From NCBI RefSeq assembly GCF_001940785.1, contig NZ_MSLS01000010.1, positions 7,478 through 62,758 on the forward strand: DNA of 55,281 nt. Direction: 5' to 3'. Shown here piece after piece: positions 16,783 through 25,728 of this stretch (position 1 is its first letter; each line of letters begins with the position of its first letter). The notes beneath the pieces are model-generated. The model was not told the origin of the DNA, ran no database searches, and was given only the letters and a program-made list of their open reading frames with translations. The DNA comes from Bacillus sp. MRMR6 (GTDB lineage: Bacteria; Bacillota; Bacilli; Bacillales; Cytobacillaceae). Both the position numbers and the translations under genes were made by a program.

Positions 16783-17551
16783 GATCTTTAATGAAGGAAC
16801 ACCCGATGAAAAAATCGCCATTGACCACGTAAACCTAACTCTAAAGCCTGGAGATTTTGTTACGGTGATCGGAAGTAATGGTGCGGGGAAATCGACATTA
16901 ATGAATATTATCTCTGGGGTTTTAGTGCCAGATATTGGTGAAATCCATATAGACGGTAAAGAAGTTACCAATATGTCCGAGTTTAATCGATCCAAAATGA
17001 TTGGACGCGTTTTCCAAGACCCGATGGCTGGAACAGCGCCAACCATGACGATTGAAGAGAACCTAGCCATGGCGTTTGCACGTAACAAGAGAAGAACACT
17101 GCAAAAGGGAGTTACGAAAAAAAGAAAAGAATATTTTCGTGAAGTTCTAGAAACTCTTCACTTAGGGTTAGAAAATCGATTAAGTGCTAAAGTAGGACTG
17201 CTTTCTGGCGGAGAACGGCAGGCACTTTCATTATTAATGGCTACATTTACGGAGCCTTCCATTCTATTGCTGGATGAACACACGGCAGCACTTGACCCTT
17301 CTAGAGCTGAGTTAATTACGAATCTTACTAGGGAAATTGTTGCGAAGTATAATTTAACTACTTTAATGGTTACACATAATATGCAGCAAGCGATTGATCT
17401 TGGTAATCGGTTGATCATGATGGATAAAGGACAAATCATTTTAGAAGTAAATGAAGATAAAAAGAAGGATCTCACAATCGAGGGTTTATTAGACGAGTTC
17501 AAACGAATTCGCGGCCAACAGATGGTCAGTGATAGAGCAATACTAGGATAA
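16757..17551 (+). CDS. ABC transporter ATP-binding protein (TrpZ-type)
   Basis: 264 residues. Walker A GSNGAGKS, Q-loop in FQDPMAGTAPTM, signature LSGGERQALSL, Walker B ILLLDEHTAALDP and the switch His in VTHNMQQA are all intact. Note His-Thr (EHTAALDP) where most transporters have PT, normal for this subfamily. Energises the importer formed with the two preceding genes. ATG at 16757 preferred over GTG at 16748 from the spacing of GAAAGGGTG. Confidence 0.9.
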   Translation: MLHLNQIHKIFNEGTPDEKIAIDHVNLTLKPGDFVTVIGSNGAGKSTLMNIISGVLVPDIGEIHIDGKEVTNMSEFNRSKMIGRVFQDPMAGTAPTMTIEENLAMAFARNKRRTLQKGVTKKRKEYFREVLETLHLGLENRLSAKVGLLSGGERQALSLLMATFTEPSILLLDEHTAALDPSRAELITNLTREIVAKYNLTTLMVTHNMQQAIDLGNRLIMMDKGQIILEVNEDKKKDLTIEGLLDEFKRIRGQQMVSDRAILG

Positions 17552-17566
17552 GAGATCTTGTATATA

Positions 17567-17605
17567 GAGGAGGAGACAGCCTGACATAGGCTGTCTTCTC
17601 TTTTG
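17567..17605 (+). terminator. Terminator of ABC importer operon
   Basis: Long stem built on AGACAGCC / GGCTGTCT, extended by G-U and Watson-Crick pairs, followed by TTTTGTTTG. Confidence 0.85.
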
Positions 17606-17733
17606 TTTGTCTGAGGGAGGCTTTATTACCTGAAAGCGTTATTGCTTTAATGTCGGCTCTTGAGAGGACAGGTTTACATCAATTAAAATATATTCTGAAT
17701 ATTATAAAATTATTAGGGGTAGGGGGAGTATCG

Positions 17734-18849
17734 ATGAAAGGGAAGAGAGTAAAAGCTGATGAATTAAAAAATGATTTTTTTCCAGTGAGAGATGTAGATT
17801 ATATCGAAATGTATACTGGAAATGCCAAACAAGCATGTCATTTTTTTTGTACCGCGTATGGATTTAAACCGGTTGCCTATTCCGGCCTCGAAACAGGGAA
17901 TCGTGAAACCGTTTCCTATGTTCTCCAGCAAAGAAATATTAGGCTTGTCCTAACAGGCACGTACCAAGATCATACTGAAGCTGCTAATTTTGTGAAGAAA
18001 CATGGTGATGGAGTAAAGGATATTGCTCTATTAGTGGATGATGTTGAGCAGGCGTTTGCTAGTGCTGTAGAGCGTGGAGCAATTGCCCTAGCAGCCCCAG
18101 TTGAATTGCGAGATGAAAAGGGTGTGGTAAAAAAGGCCGTCCTTGGTACATATGGGGATACGATCCATACGTTAGTGGAACGGAAGAATTACCAAGGAGA
18201 TTTCTTGCCTGGCTATGAGCCTTACTCAGTTTACCTGCCAATAAAGGATGCAGGGCTAATCGGAATAGACCATGTAGTAGGAAATGTTGAGAGAATGGAG
18301 GAATGGGTGCAGTACTATTCAAAGGTAATGGGATTTGTTGAGATGAAGCATTTCTCTGATAAAGATATTACGACTGAATATTCTGCTCTGATGTCTAAGG
18401 TTATGCATAATGGAGGACGCATTAAATTTCCGATTAACGAACCTGCTGAGGGAAAACGCAAGTCGCAAATCCAGGAATATTTAGAATTCTACAATGGGCC
18501 GGGAGTACAACATCTTGCCATATTAACTGAGGATATTGTTTCAACAGTTACTACCTTAAAAGAAAATGGTGTGGAGTTCTTAAAAACTCCAAGTACTTAT
18601 TATGAGGATTTAGGACAGCGTATAGGAAGAATTGACGAGGAAATCGAAAAACTCAAAGAGCTTAATATTTTGGTAGATCGAGATGATGAGGGGTATTTGC
18701 TGCAAATTTTTACAAAACCTATTGTGGACCGTCCCACTTTGTTTATTGAAGTGATTCAAAGGAAGGGTGCCCGTGGTTTTGGTGAAGGGAATTTCAAGGC
18801 TCTATTTGAGTCAATTGAACGAGAGCAGGAAAGACGAGGTAATCTATAA
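17734..18849 (+). CDS. hpd: 4-hydroxyphenylpyruvate dioxygenase
   Basis: 371 residues, full family length, made of two vicinal-oxygen-chelate halves. The iron ligands are visible as His180 (GIDHVV), His260 (VQHLAI) and Glu339 (FIEVIQR); the C-terminal GARGFGEGNFKALFESIE gate helix is intact. Converts 4-hydroxyphenylpyruvate to homogentisate, the second step of tyrosine breakdown. First gene of a three-gene operon with the hydrolase and homogentisate dioxygenase. ATG at 17734 follows AGGGGGAG; 28 upstream codons in frame lack a ribosome site. Confidence 0.95.
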   Translation: MKGKRVKADELKNDFFPVRDVDYIEMYTGNAKQACHFFCTAYGFKPVAYSGLETGNRETVSYVLQQRNIRLVLTGTYQDHTEAANFVKKHGDGVKDIALLVDDVEQAFASAVERGAIALAAPVELRDEKGVVKKAVLGTYGDTIHTLVERKNYQGDFLPGYEPYSVYLPIKDAGLIGIDHVVGNVERMEEWVQYYSKVMGFVEMKHFSDKDITTEYSALMSKVMHNGGRIKFPINEPAEGKRKSQIQEYLEFYNGPGVQHLAILTEDIVSTVTTLKENGVEFLKTPSTYYEDLGQRIGRIDEEIEKLKELNILVDRDDEGYLLQIFTKPIVDRPTLFIEVIQRKGARGFGEGNFKALFESIEREQERRGNL

Positions 18850-18873
18850 TCTAATGGACTGGCAGGTGACTAG

Positions 18874-19806
18874 ATGAAGTTTGTAACGTTTGAAAGGTAT
18901 GACGGAAAGATAAGGGCTGGCCTCCTGTTAGATATAGACCATGTCATTGATATGTATGAAGCAACTGAGGGAGAATTGCCTGAAAAGATGTTAGAGTTTC
19001 TTGATCTTAATGACGAAGCGTTGAAAAGAGCCGCTAAGCTACTTACATTGAATAAAGGTGATCAAGGTGTCTATCGGTTAACTGAAATTCATTTAAAGGC
19101 GCCATTGCCGAACCCAAGAAGCTTTCGTGACTTTTATGCCTTTGAACAACATGTAAAAGCCGCTAGAGAAAATAGGGGTTTAGACATGATCCCTGAATGG
19201 TATCAGATCCCTGTCTTTTATTTTTCTAATCATCTTGCGATAAAAGCTCCAGGAGAAAAAATTGTTATGCCACAAAAATGCACAAAGCTAGACTATGAGC
19301 TTGAAATTGCCTGTATCATAGGGAAACAAGGAAGAAATATTCCTTCATCGAAAGCGGATGACTATATTTTCGGGTATTGCATATTGAATGATTGGAGTGC
19401 AAGAAATCTTCAACAGTTAGAAATGAAGGTGGGGCTGGGTCCTGCAAAGGGAAAGGATTTTGCTACTAGCATTGGCCCATGGATCATCACAAAGGATGAG
19501 TTGGAAGCTTCTAAACAGGGGAAAGGCTTTAATCTCTCGATGAAAGCGCGTGTCAACGGCCATCTGATATCACAAGGGAATATGATGGATATATTTTATT
19601 CTTTCAATGAAATGATTGAACAGGCTTCAGCTGCAACAACACTTTTTCCAGGTGAGATCATCGGATCCGGGACTGTAGGGACCGGATGTATCCTAGAGCT
19701 TGGGTCAAGGATCCATCGCTGGCTGCAGCCAGGTGATATTGTAGAACTAGAAATTGAAAAGCTAGGAGTGTTAAAAAACTCAATCACAAATTTGGAAGTG
19801 AGGTGA
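18874..19806 (+). CDS. Fumarylacetoacetate hydrolase family protein
   Basis: 310 residues. The FAH fold is visible from about residue 70: RDFYAFEQHV, the metal-binding acidic set DYELEIACIIGKQG and GYCILNDWSAR, then GKDFATSIGPWI and the C-terminal FPGEIIGSGTVGTGCILE loop. In this operon the likely role is the final cleavage of fumarylacetoacetate (or maleylacetoacetate) to fumarate and acetoacetate. Spacing from hpd is 24 bases. No separate maleylacetoacetate isomerase gene is present, as in several other bacilli. Confidence 0.88.
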   Translation: MKFVTFERYDGKIRAGLLLDIDHVIDMYEATEGELPEKMLEFLDLNDEALKRAAKLLTLNKGDQGVYRLTEIHLKAPLPNPRSFRDFYAFEQHVKAARENRGLDMIPEWYQIPVFYFSNHLAIKAPGEKIVMPQKCTKLDYELEIACIIGKQGRNIPSSKADDYIFGYCILNDWSARNLQQLEMKVGLGPAKGKDFATSIGPWIITKDELEASKQGKGFNLSMKARVNGHLISQGNMMDIFYSFNEMIEQASAATTLFPGEIIGSGTVGTGCILELGSRIHRWLQPGDIVELEIEKLGVLKNSITNLEVR

Positions 19807-19811
19807 GTGGT

Positions 19812-20975
19812 GTGTACTATCGTCAAATGGGAAGTATTCCTCACAAGCGCCATACAATGTTTAAGAAAAAGGATGGAAGCCTGTACCGAGAGCAGGTGAT
19901 GGGTACCAGGGGTTTTTCTGGCACTCAATCAATTCTTTATCACCATTATATGCCGACAGAAGTGTTGAAATCGGAATTGAATACATCATATTTGCCAGAG
20001 TATGAAGGCAAACAATCACTAAAGCACCGCCACCTTGTTACAGGCAAGATTGAAAAAAAGGGAGATGCGCTCACCTCAAGGACCTATTTATTAGGAAATC
20101 AGGATTTACTTATAGGAACAGCTTATGTAAATGAGCCGATGAAGAACTTTTATCGAAATGGTGATGGAGATGAAATGCTATTCATCCATTATGGCTCTGG
20201 AAAACTCGAAACGATGTTTGGAACCATAACATATCGGCCTGGTGATTATCTGGTCATACCAATCGGTACAATTTACCGGATCCTGCCTGATGAGAATGAG
20301 GCAACAAAGATGCTATTTGTGGAGGCCTTTAGCCAGATAACCACTCCAAGGCGCTACCGTAATGAATACGGCCAGTTGTTAGAGCATAGTCCATTCTGTG
20401 AGCGGGATATAAGGGGACCAGAAATGCTAGAAACCTATAATCTACAGGGAGAATTTGAAGTATTATTAAAATCCCGCGGAAGCATACATTCTCATGTTTT
20501 AGGTCATCACCCGTTTGATGTGGTTGGATGGGATGGGTATTTATATCCGTGGGCTTTTAACATAGAAGATTTTGAACCAATTACAGGAAGAGTTCATCAA
20601 CCGCCACCCGTGCATCAAACATTTGAAGGCAAACATTTTGTCGTCTGCTCTTTTGTACCCAGGTTATTTGATTACCACCCAGAAGCGATACCTGCTCCAT
20701 ATTATCATAGTAATGTAAATAGTGATGAAATGCTTTATTACGTTGAGGGAAATTTTATGAGTAGAAAAGGAGTTCAAGTAGAGTCGATTACACTTCATCC
20801 AAGTGGTATTCCGCATGGTCCGCATCCAGGTAAACCCGAATCCAGCATAGGGAAAAAAGAAACACTTGAAATGGCTGTTATGATTGATACCTTTCATCCT
20901 CTGCAAGTGGTAAAAGGATTGACAGAAATCGAGGACCCAACCTACATGTATTCATGGACAGATAAAAAGGAATAA
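19812..20975 (+). CDS. hmgA: Homogentisate 1,2-dioxygenase
   Basis: 387 residues, a cupin-fold dioxygenase. Motifs include MGSIPHKRHTMFK, the N-terminal cupin (EMLFIHYGSGKLETMFG), and the iron-site region around YHSNVNSDEMLYYVEG with HPSGIPHGPHPG, in which the Fe-ligand His and Glu residues lie. Opens the ring of homogentisate to maleylacetoacetate. Somewhat shorter than the ~440-residue proteobacterial enzymes, as usual in Bacillus. GTG at 19812 (six bases after GAGGTG) is preferred over GTG at 19803, which would overlap the previous gene by four bases. Confidence 0.9.
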   Translation: MYYRQMGSIPHKRHTMFKKKDGSLYREQVMGTRGFSGTQSILYHHYMPTEVLKSELNTSYLPEYEGKQSLKHRHLVTGKIEKKGDALTSRTYLLGNQDLLIGTAYVNEPMKNFYRNGDGDEMLFIHYGSGKLETMFGTITYRPGDYLVIPIGTIYRILPDENEATKMLFVEAFSQITTPRRYRNEYGQLLEHSPFCERDIRGPEMLETYNLQGEFEVLLKSRGSIHSHVLGHHPFDVVGWDGYLYPWAFNIEDFEPITGRVHQPPPVHQTFEGKHFVVCSFVPRLFDYHPEAIPAPYYHSNVNSDEMLYYVEGNFMSRKGVQVESITLHPSGIPHGPHPGKPESSIGKKETLEMAVMIDTFHPLQVVKGLTEIEDPTYMYSWTDKKE

Positions 20976-20982
20976 TATTTAG

Positions 20983-21016
20983 AACAATCCGGCGGCAAAT
21001 GCTGGATTGTTTTTTA
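20983..21016 (+). terminator. Terminator of tyrosine-degradation operon
   Basis: AACAATCCGGC / GCTGGATTGTT stem (one wobble) followed by T-run. Confidence 0.9.
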
Positions 21017-21089
21017 TGGAAAGAATGGGCAATTTACATGAAAAAAGTGATAGTATTATAAATAAGTTCTTATTATGGAGGGGAAAATC

Positions 21090-21704
21090 ATGAACTTAGG
21101 AAAAATCCACGATAAATTAAGAAGCCATGCCCCCGCCATCTTGGGGAGTGAGCGATTTTCAAAGTTTGCGGTTATGCTGCCGCTTATTGAGAAAGAGGAT
21201 GGATTACATGTTTTATTTGAAGTCCGATCCAAAGAGTTAAGAAGGCAGCCTGGTGAAATTTGTTTCCCTGGTGGAAGAATCGATGAAGACGATAAAGGTG
21301 AAAAAAGTGCTGCAATTAGAGAAACTGTTGAAGAGTTAGGATTAAAAGAAGAGAATATAACGGAAGTATATCCACTGGATTTTATGATTTCCCCATTTGG
21401 AATGATCATTTACCCTTATGTTGGTCTGATTAGTAATCCTGAAACAATTAACCCTAATCCCAAAGAGGTCGGCGAAGTTTTCAGTGTGCCGTTATGTTTT
21501 TTTCTTGAGAATGAACCGAAAGTTTATCACATCCATTTCAAAGTTGAGCCAGAAGAGAATTTTCCGTTTGATTTAATTGTTGGCGGTGAAAATTATAACT
21601 GGCAGTCAAAAGCTCTAGATGAATACTTCTATATTTATAATGAAAACGTCATCTGGGGGCTGACAGCCAAGATCCTAGCTCACTTTATTGACATCATAAA
21701 ATAG
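21090..21704 (+). CDS. Nudix hydrolase, CoA pyrophosphatase type
   Basis: 204 residues. The Nudix box runs from GGRIDEDDKGE to RETVEELG with all Glu/Arg residues present. It is preceded by VLFEVRSKELRRQPGEICFPGG, matching the UPF0035 signature (LLT.R...LR.H.GE..FPGG) of coenzyme A diphosphatases such as NudL/YeaB. Likely splits CoA or its derivatives to phosphopantetheine and 3',5'-ADP. ATG chosen by GGAGGGG upstream. Monocistronic with its own terminator. Confidence 0.85.
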   Translation: MNLGKIHDKLRSHAPAILGSERFSKFAVMLPLIEKEDGLHVLFEVRSKELRRQPGEICFPGGRIDEDDKGEKSAAIRETVEELGLKEENITEVYPLDFMISPFGMIIYPYVGLISNPETINPNPKEVGEVFSVPLCFFLENEPKVYHIHFKVEPEENFPFDLIVGGENYNWQSKALDEYFYIYNENVIWGLTAKILAHFIDIIK

Positions 21705-21713
21705 AGTGGAATT

Positions 21714-21746
21714 AGTGAATTTCAAATATGAAATTCACTGTTTTTT
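21714..21746 (+). terminator. Terminator after Nudix gene
   Basis: Eleven-base stem AGTGAATTTCA / TGAAATTCACT with loop AATA and six T. Confidence 0.92.
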
Positions 21747-21863
21747 ATCCTTTTTGTACATTCCAGAAAAACAAATGTCTTTTTCCAAGAGAAAACACTT
21801 GATTATTTTCAGAATACAGATAAAATTAAAATTATATTTTTTAGTGATTAGGAGATGTTTTTT

Positions 21864-23225
21864 ATGAAGGTTGTGAAATTTGGAGGATCATCTTTGGCAT
21901 CTGGAAAACAAATCGAGAAGGTTTTTCAGATTGTTACTTCTGATAGTGCGCGTAAAGTGGTTGTCGTGTCTGCACCGGGAAAGAGGTATGAAGAAGACGA
22001 GAAGGTAACGGATTTATTGATTGCGTGCGCAGAAAAATGCCTGCAAAATTCCGACCCGAAGAATGAGCTTAGTGCAGTAATAGCGAGATACTCGGCGATT
22101 GCTGAGGAGTTAGCACTTCCTGATGAGGTTATTAAGGAAATTAAGGAAGATTTAACAGAACGGTTGAATGGTGACAAAAGCAAGCCAGATCGTTTTATGG
22201 ATAGGTTAAAGGCAAGTGGTGAGGATAACCATGCAAAATTGGTAGCTGCGTACTTCCAGCAGCAGGGGATAGAAGCATATTACGTTGACCCGCAGGAAGC
22301 AGGTTTACTGGTGAGTGATGAGCCAGGTAATGCCCAAGCATTACCCGAAGCCTATGACCGTTTATATGCCCTTCACGAGAGGTCAGGCGTCTTAATATTT
22401 CCAGGGTTCTTTGGATATAGTCTAGGAGGAGAAGTTTTTACTTTCTCTCGCAGCGGTTCTGACATTACTGGTTCCATACTGGCTAATGCCCTAAAGGCGG
22501 ATTTATATGAAAATTTCACGGATGTTGACGCAGTATTTTCTGTCAATCCATTTATTGTAGGTAGGCCAAAGGAAATAAGGGAATTAACCTATCGGGAAAT
22601 GCGTGAATTGTCTTATGCAGGATTCACTGTCCTACATGATGAAGCACTTGTTCCTGCTTTCAAAGCGGGAATCCCGGTGCAAATTAAGAATACAAATAAC
22701 CCAAGTGCACCCGGAACACGAATTGTACATGAGCGTGATAATACGAATGGACCCGTAATTGGTATTGCAAGCGATAAGGGATTTTGTAGTATTTATGTTA
22801 GCAAGTACTTAATGAATCGAGAAATTGGATTTGGCCGTAAATTGTTAAGCATATTAGAAGGATATGGCCTGTCGTATGAACATACACCTTCAGGTATTGA
22901 CGATGTGTCGGTAATTTTGAGAGAAAGCCAGTTTGACTTAGATTTAGAAAATGAAATCAAATGGCGGATTGAAACGGAATTACAAGCTGATCAAGTCAAA
23001 ATAGAGCACAGCCTCTCATTGATTATGGTGGTTGGCGAGGGGATGCGCCGGAATGTTGGTACAATGGCACGAGCATCTAAAGCCTTGGCAAAGGCAGAGG
23101 TTAATATTGAAATGATTAACCAAGGCTCTTCAGAGGTTAGTATGATGTTTGGTGTAAAGGTTGTAGATGAAAAAAGAGCAGTTCAAGCATTATATGAGGA
23201 ATTTTTTGCTGCTGTTACAGTATAG
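21864..23225 (+). CDS. thrD: Aspartokinase III (ThrD/YclM type)
   Basis: 453 residues, nearly collinear with B. subtilis YclM. Kinase domain begins VVKFGGSSLASG (ATP site), with KASGEDNHAKLVAAYF and FSRSGSDITGS for aspartate binding and the ENFTDVDAVFSV segment. Two C-terminal ACT domains (about 310-453) carry effector sites, ending NIEMINQGSSEVSMMFGV. Makes 4-phospho-aspartate for the threonine/lysine/methionine branch. ATG at 21864 has GGAG nine bases before it. The leader is short and I see no lysine riboswitch, unlike the lysine-controlled aspartokinase II. Confidence 0.93.
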   Translation: MKVVKFGGSSLASGKQIEKVFQIVTSDSARKVVVVSAPGKRYEEDEKVTDLLIACAEKCLQNSDPKNELSAVIARYSAIAEELALPDEVIKEIKEDLTERLNGDKSKPDRFMDRLKASGEDNHAKLVAAYFQQQGIEAYYVDPQEAGLLVSDEPGNAQALPEAYDRLYALHERSGVLIFPGFFGYSLGGEVFTFSRSGSDITGSILANALKADLYENFTDVDAVFSVNPFIVGRPKEIRELTYREMRELSYAGFTVLHDEALVPAFKAGIPVQIKNTNNPSAPGTRIVHERDNTNGPVIGIASDKGFCSIYVSKYLMNREIGFGRKLLSILEGYGLSYEHTPSGIDDVSVILRESQFDLDLENEIKWRIETELQADQVKIEHSLSLIMVVGEGMRRNVGTMARASKALAKAEVNIEMINQGSSEVSMMFGVKVVDEKRAVQALYEEFFAAVTV

Positions 23226-23238
23226 TTACAAAAATGCT

Positions 23239-23281
23239 AAAAAAGCAGACCGATTTTTTAACTAGTTGGTCTGCTTTTTTG
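23239..23281. terminator. Bidirectional terminator
   Basis: AAAAAAGCAGACC / GGTCTGCTTTTTT arms around a 16-base loop between convergent genes. Confidence 0.88.
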
Positions 23282-23867
23282 CTTTTTTATTGTGGTTCTT
23301 CCGGATTTTTAGTTTTGTTCTAATACCTGCCCAGATGGCAATAATCAGACCACCACCGGTGTCAGAGATTAAATCAACCATGGTGTCATGATTTCCTCCA
23401 CCCTGGAGAGTCATGCCAAGGAATTGGTCTGAACTAAACTCATAGATCTCCCATAAGACTCCTCCAAGTGATGCAAAGGATAAGGTAAAAAGAAACACTA
23501 GTAAAGGAGAAATATCCGGTGAAGCTTCACGATGGACCAATCTCTCATACAAGGCAACGGCGGCGAAGGCAAGTATGGCCCCGCTTATAAAATGCATGAA
23601 AGTATCCCACCAGCCAAGGCCGTACCAGCCTACGATCGAACCGAAATATTGTGAACCTACTAGGAAGACTAGGTAAGAAATAACGATAGGCAGGTTAAAA
23701 CGCCATTTGGTAAAAATCGCCATAAGTAAGGGAACGGCTCCGCAAATTATCCCCCCAATCGCTACCGTAGATTTAAAACTTTGCCCTTCCGAACGATAAT
23801 AAAAGAATAAAATAACCATAAATAAAACATATATAGAGCTTAAGATGAGCACAAGCTTTCTATTCAA
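23262..23867 (-). CDS. Integral membrane protein of unknown function
   Basis: 201 residues with about six hydrophobic segments and a basic tail (KLKIRKNHNKKAKKQ). Conserved-looking polar motifs sit in the loops: GWWDTFMHFISG, GGVLWEIYEFSSDQ and HDTMVDLISDTGG. The paired Asp/His/Glu residues near the membrane are typical of the DUF2238/YjdF-like family of membrane proteins, whose role is unknown. ATG at 23867 follows AGGTGGTGTC. Single gene, convergent with aspartokinase. Confidence 0.72.
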   Translation of the reverse strand: MNRKLVLILSSIYVLFMVILFFYYRSEGQSFKSTVAIGGIICGAVPLLMAIFTKWRFNLPIVISYLVFLVGSQYFGSIVGWYGLGWWDTFMHFISGAILAFAAVALYERLVHREASPDISPLLVFLFTLSFASLGGVLWEIYEFSSDQFLGMTLQGGGNHDTMVDLISDTGGGLIIAIWAGIRTKLKIRKNHNKKAKKQTN

Positions 23868-24021
23868 TCATGACACCACCTTTGATTATATGTATCAAAT
23901 TATATCCAAAATAACTGAGAGTAAGTCATTACTATCAGTTAAACACTCGCATATACACATTTAAAAGAGTATATTAGGATATAAGTTATATTAGAAAAAA
24001 TGGTAGTGGAGGATCCGATCT

Positions 24022-24645
24022 ATGCAAAGGGCACAAATTCCAACCTACGAACGCATTGCAATTGATTTAGCCAGTAGAATTTACGATGGGAAATATAAAG
24101 TAGGCGAAAGAATCCATGGAAGGTCGACACTGGCAAGCGAATATCATGTTTCTCCGGAGACAGTTAGAAGAGCCATAAAGATTTTAGAGGATGTTGAGAT
24201 TGTTCAGTCGACAAAGGGAAGTGGGATTGTTATATCTTCCCGAGAGAACGCCTACAAATATATTCATCGTTTTTCAAATTTGGCTAGTATTAAAGACCTT
24301 GAAAAACAAATGGAAACACTAATCACTGAACGAGAAAAACTAGATGGAGAATTATTTGATACGTTGAGAAAAATTCTGGATTATTCTGGAAAACTACGAC
24401 ACACCAATCCATTGGCTCCTATTGAAGTGGAAGTTTTTCCTGGCTGTATACATATTGGAAAGACAATTTCAGAGGTTAAGTTCTGGCAAAATACAGGTGG
24501 TACCGTGATTGGAATGAAAAGAAATGGTGAATTAATTATATCACCAGGACCATATGCGCTAATTTTGGAAGGGGATATCCTGCTAGTAATTGGCGCTGAT
24601 GAAACCTATGAAAGAGTGGTCCATTTTATGGAGGAAAAAAAATAA
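24022..24645 (+). CDS. GntR-type regulator with RCK_C domain (BusR-like, c-di-AMP responsive)
   Basis: 207 residues in BusR layout. An N-terminal winged helix-turn-helix (about 5-75: PTYERIAIDLASRI, STLASEYHVSPETVRRAIKIL) is followed by a coiled-coil (about 90-125) and a C-terminal RCK_C/TrkA-C domain (about 135-205: IHIGKTISEVKFWQNTGGTVIG, GDILLVIGADET). In Lactococcus and Streptococcus BusR represses the busAB osmoprotectant transporter when its RCK_C domain binds c-di-AMP. The immediate neighbour here is the wreck of just such a transporter ATPase, which supports the assignment. ATG preceded by GTGGAGGATC. It may now control genes elsewhere. Confidence 0.82.
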   Translation: MQRAQIPTYERIAIDLASRIYDGKYKVGERIHGRSTLASEYHVSPETVRRAIKILEDVEIVQSTKGSGIVISSRENAYKYIHRFSNLASIKDLEKQMETLITEREKLDGELFDTLRKILDYSGKLRHTNPLAPIEVEVFPGCIHIGKTISEVKFWQNTGGTVIGMKRNGELIISPGPYALILEGDILLVIGADETYERVVHFMEEKK

Positions 24646-24668
24646 GCCGGTGGGAAACCCGGCTTTTC
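24643..24668 (+). terminator. Terminator after BusR-like gene
   Basis: AAGCCGG / CCGGCTT stem starting at the stop codon, followed by TTTTCGTT. Confidence 0.8.
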
Positions 24669-24689
24669 GTTACGAATCTAATAATCCTT

Positions 24690-25056
24690 CCATGCACCGC
24701 ATGAACATTACTCTCCATTACATCCTCTATTGAGGCCATGTGGTTTAATAGGTGAATTGATTTTAAGGTCACAAGACCTAGTAGTAGGTGATCTTTATTG
24801 GTAACCATTAAACTATCAACTTTATTATCCTTCATAATTTCAATCGCCTGGAGGACATTTCGCTTCGAGGTTATTTTTTACTGGATTAGAAATCATAATC
24901 CTATCTGCTATTTTAATAGCTTCATCCATATCATGCGTTACAAAAATGATTGTTTTGTTTAACTCTTTTTGCATTTGGTATAGCTCGTCCTGTAACGAGC
25001 TTCTTGTCACTGGATCCTAGTGCACTAAATGGCTCGTCCATCAAAATAAAATCGGA
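24690..25056 (-). pseudogene. Remnant of OpuCA/OpuBA-type osmoprotectant ABC ATPase
   Basis: Reading the minus strand across frameshifts gives Walker B and beyond (DFILMDEPFSAL, then ELYQMQKELNKTIIFVTHDMDEAIKIADRIMI) and then a CBS-domain piece (AIEIMKDNKVDSLMVTNKDH, ASIEDVMES). This order is that of glycine-betaine/choline importer ATPases. The N-terminal Walker A half, the end of the CBS pair and the permease/binding-protein genes are missing, and at least two frameshifts are present. Confidence 0.85.
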
Positions 25057-25100
25057 ATACAAAAAGACTGCTTCTTACCATGAGAAGCAGTCTTTGAAAA

Positions 25101-25466
25101 CTACTTTTTTACATAGACCTTATCTTGTGAACTTTTTAAGTCATCCTCGACACTTTTATCCCACAGTTTGACTCCTGAATGATAGGCAGAGCGACTAATC
25201 AGGTGACCAGCAACAGGACTAGTTAAAAATATGAAGAAAATCCCTAACAGAACGCGTGAATCAAAATGGCCATGGACATTAAGGAAATAGACAAATGTAC
25301 CAAGAAGAATTGTCATGATTCCAAGGGTCGTACTTTTGGATGCAGCATGATTTCTTGTATAAACATCAGGTAATCGAATCAGTCCGAAGGTTGAAACTAA
25401 GGATAGGATTGTACCAAGTATAATAAGGATCATTGAGATGATTTTAAAGGTCTCGGCCACGATCAA
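25101..25466 (-). CDS. mrpG: Na+/H+ antiporter subunit MrpG
   Basis: 121 residues with three membrane segments and the MnhG/PhaG signature GLIRLPDVYTRNHAASKSTTLG. Last gene of the seven-subunit Mrp operon; small subunit needed for assembly of the cation/proton antiporter. TTG start six bases after AAAGGAGAG; overlaps mrpF by 23 bases, so coupled. The basic tail (about 95-121) is longer than the membrane core needs. Confidence 0.93.
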   Translation of the reverse strand: MIVAETFKIISMILIILGTILSLVSTFGLIRLPDVYTRNHAASKSTTLGIMTILLGTFVYFLNVHGHFDSRVLLGIFFIFLTSPVAGHLISRSAYHSGVKLWDKSVEDDLKSSQDKVYVKK

Positions 25467-25728
25467 ATATCTCTCCTTTCTCTAGGAACTTGGAGAATGC
25501 AATAGTCCCGATAAAGGAAAGGATACCGAGCAAAAGTATGGCTTCGAGATATGCACTTGTGTCAAGAACAACGGAAGTAATGGCTACAAGAGCAATCAGA
25601 TTTATTCCAATTGCGTCAAGTGCAATTACTCTATCATGAGTAGAGGGGCCTTTAATTAACCTATAAATTAGTCCTAATATCGAGAGGGAGATGCCTAGCA
25701 ACGCGATTTTTATGATAATTTCAAACAT
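25444..25728 (-). CDS. mrpF: Na+/H+ antiporter subunit MrpF
   Basis: 94 residues, three membrane segments, with the family motif GPSTHDRVIALDAIGINL in the first loop. Small membrane subunit of the Mrp complex. Start ATG abuts the stop of mrpE (one-base overlap). Confidence 0.93.
   Translation of the reverse strand: MFEIIIKIALLGISLSILGLIYRLIKGPSTHDRVIALDAIGINLIALVAITSVVLDTSAYLEAILLLGILSFIGTIAFSKFLEKGEIFDRGRDL

Noticed and set aside
21740..21863. Lysine riboswitch before aspartokinase
   Set aside because: The leader is about 110 AT-rich bases with none of the conserved L-box blocks.
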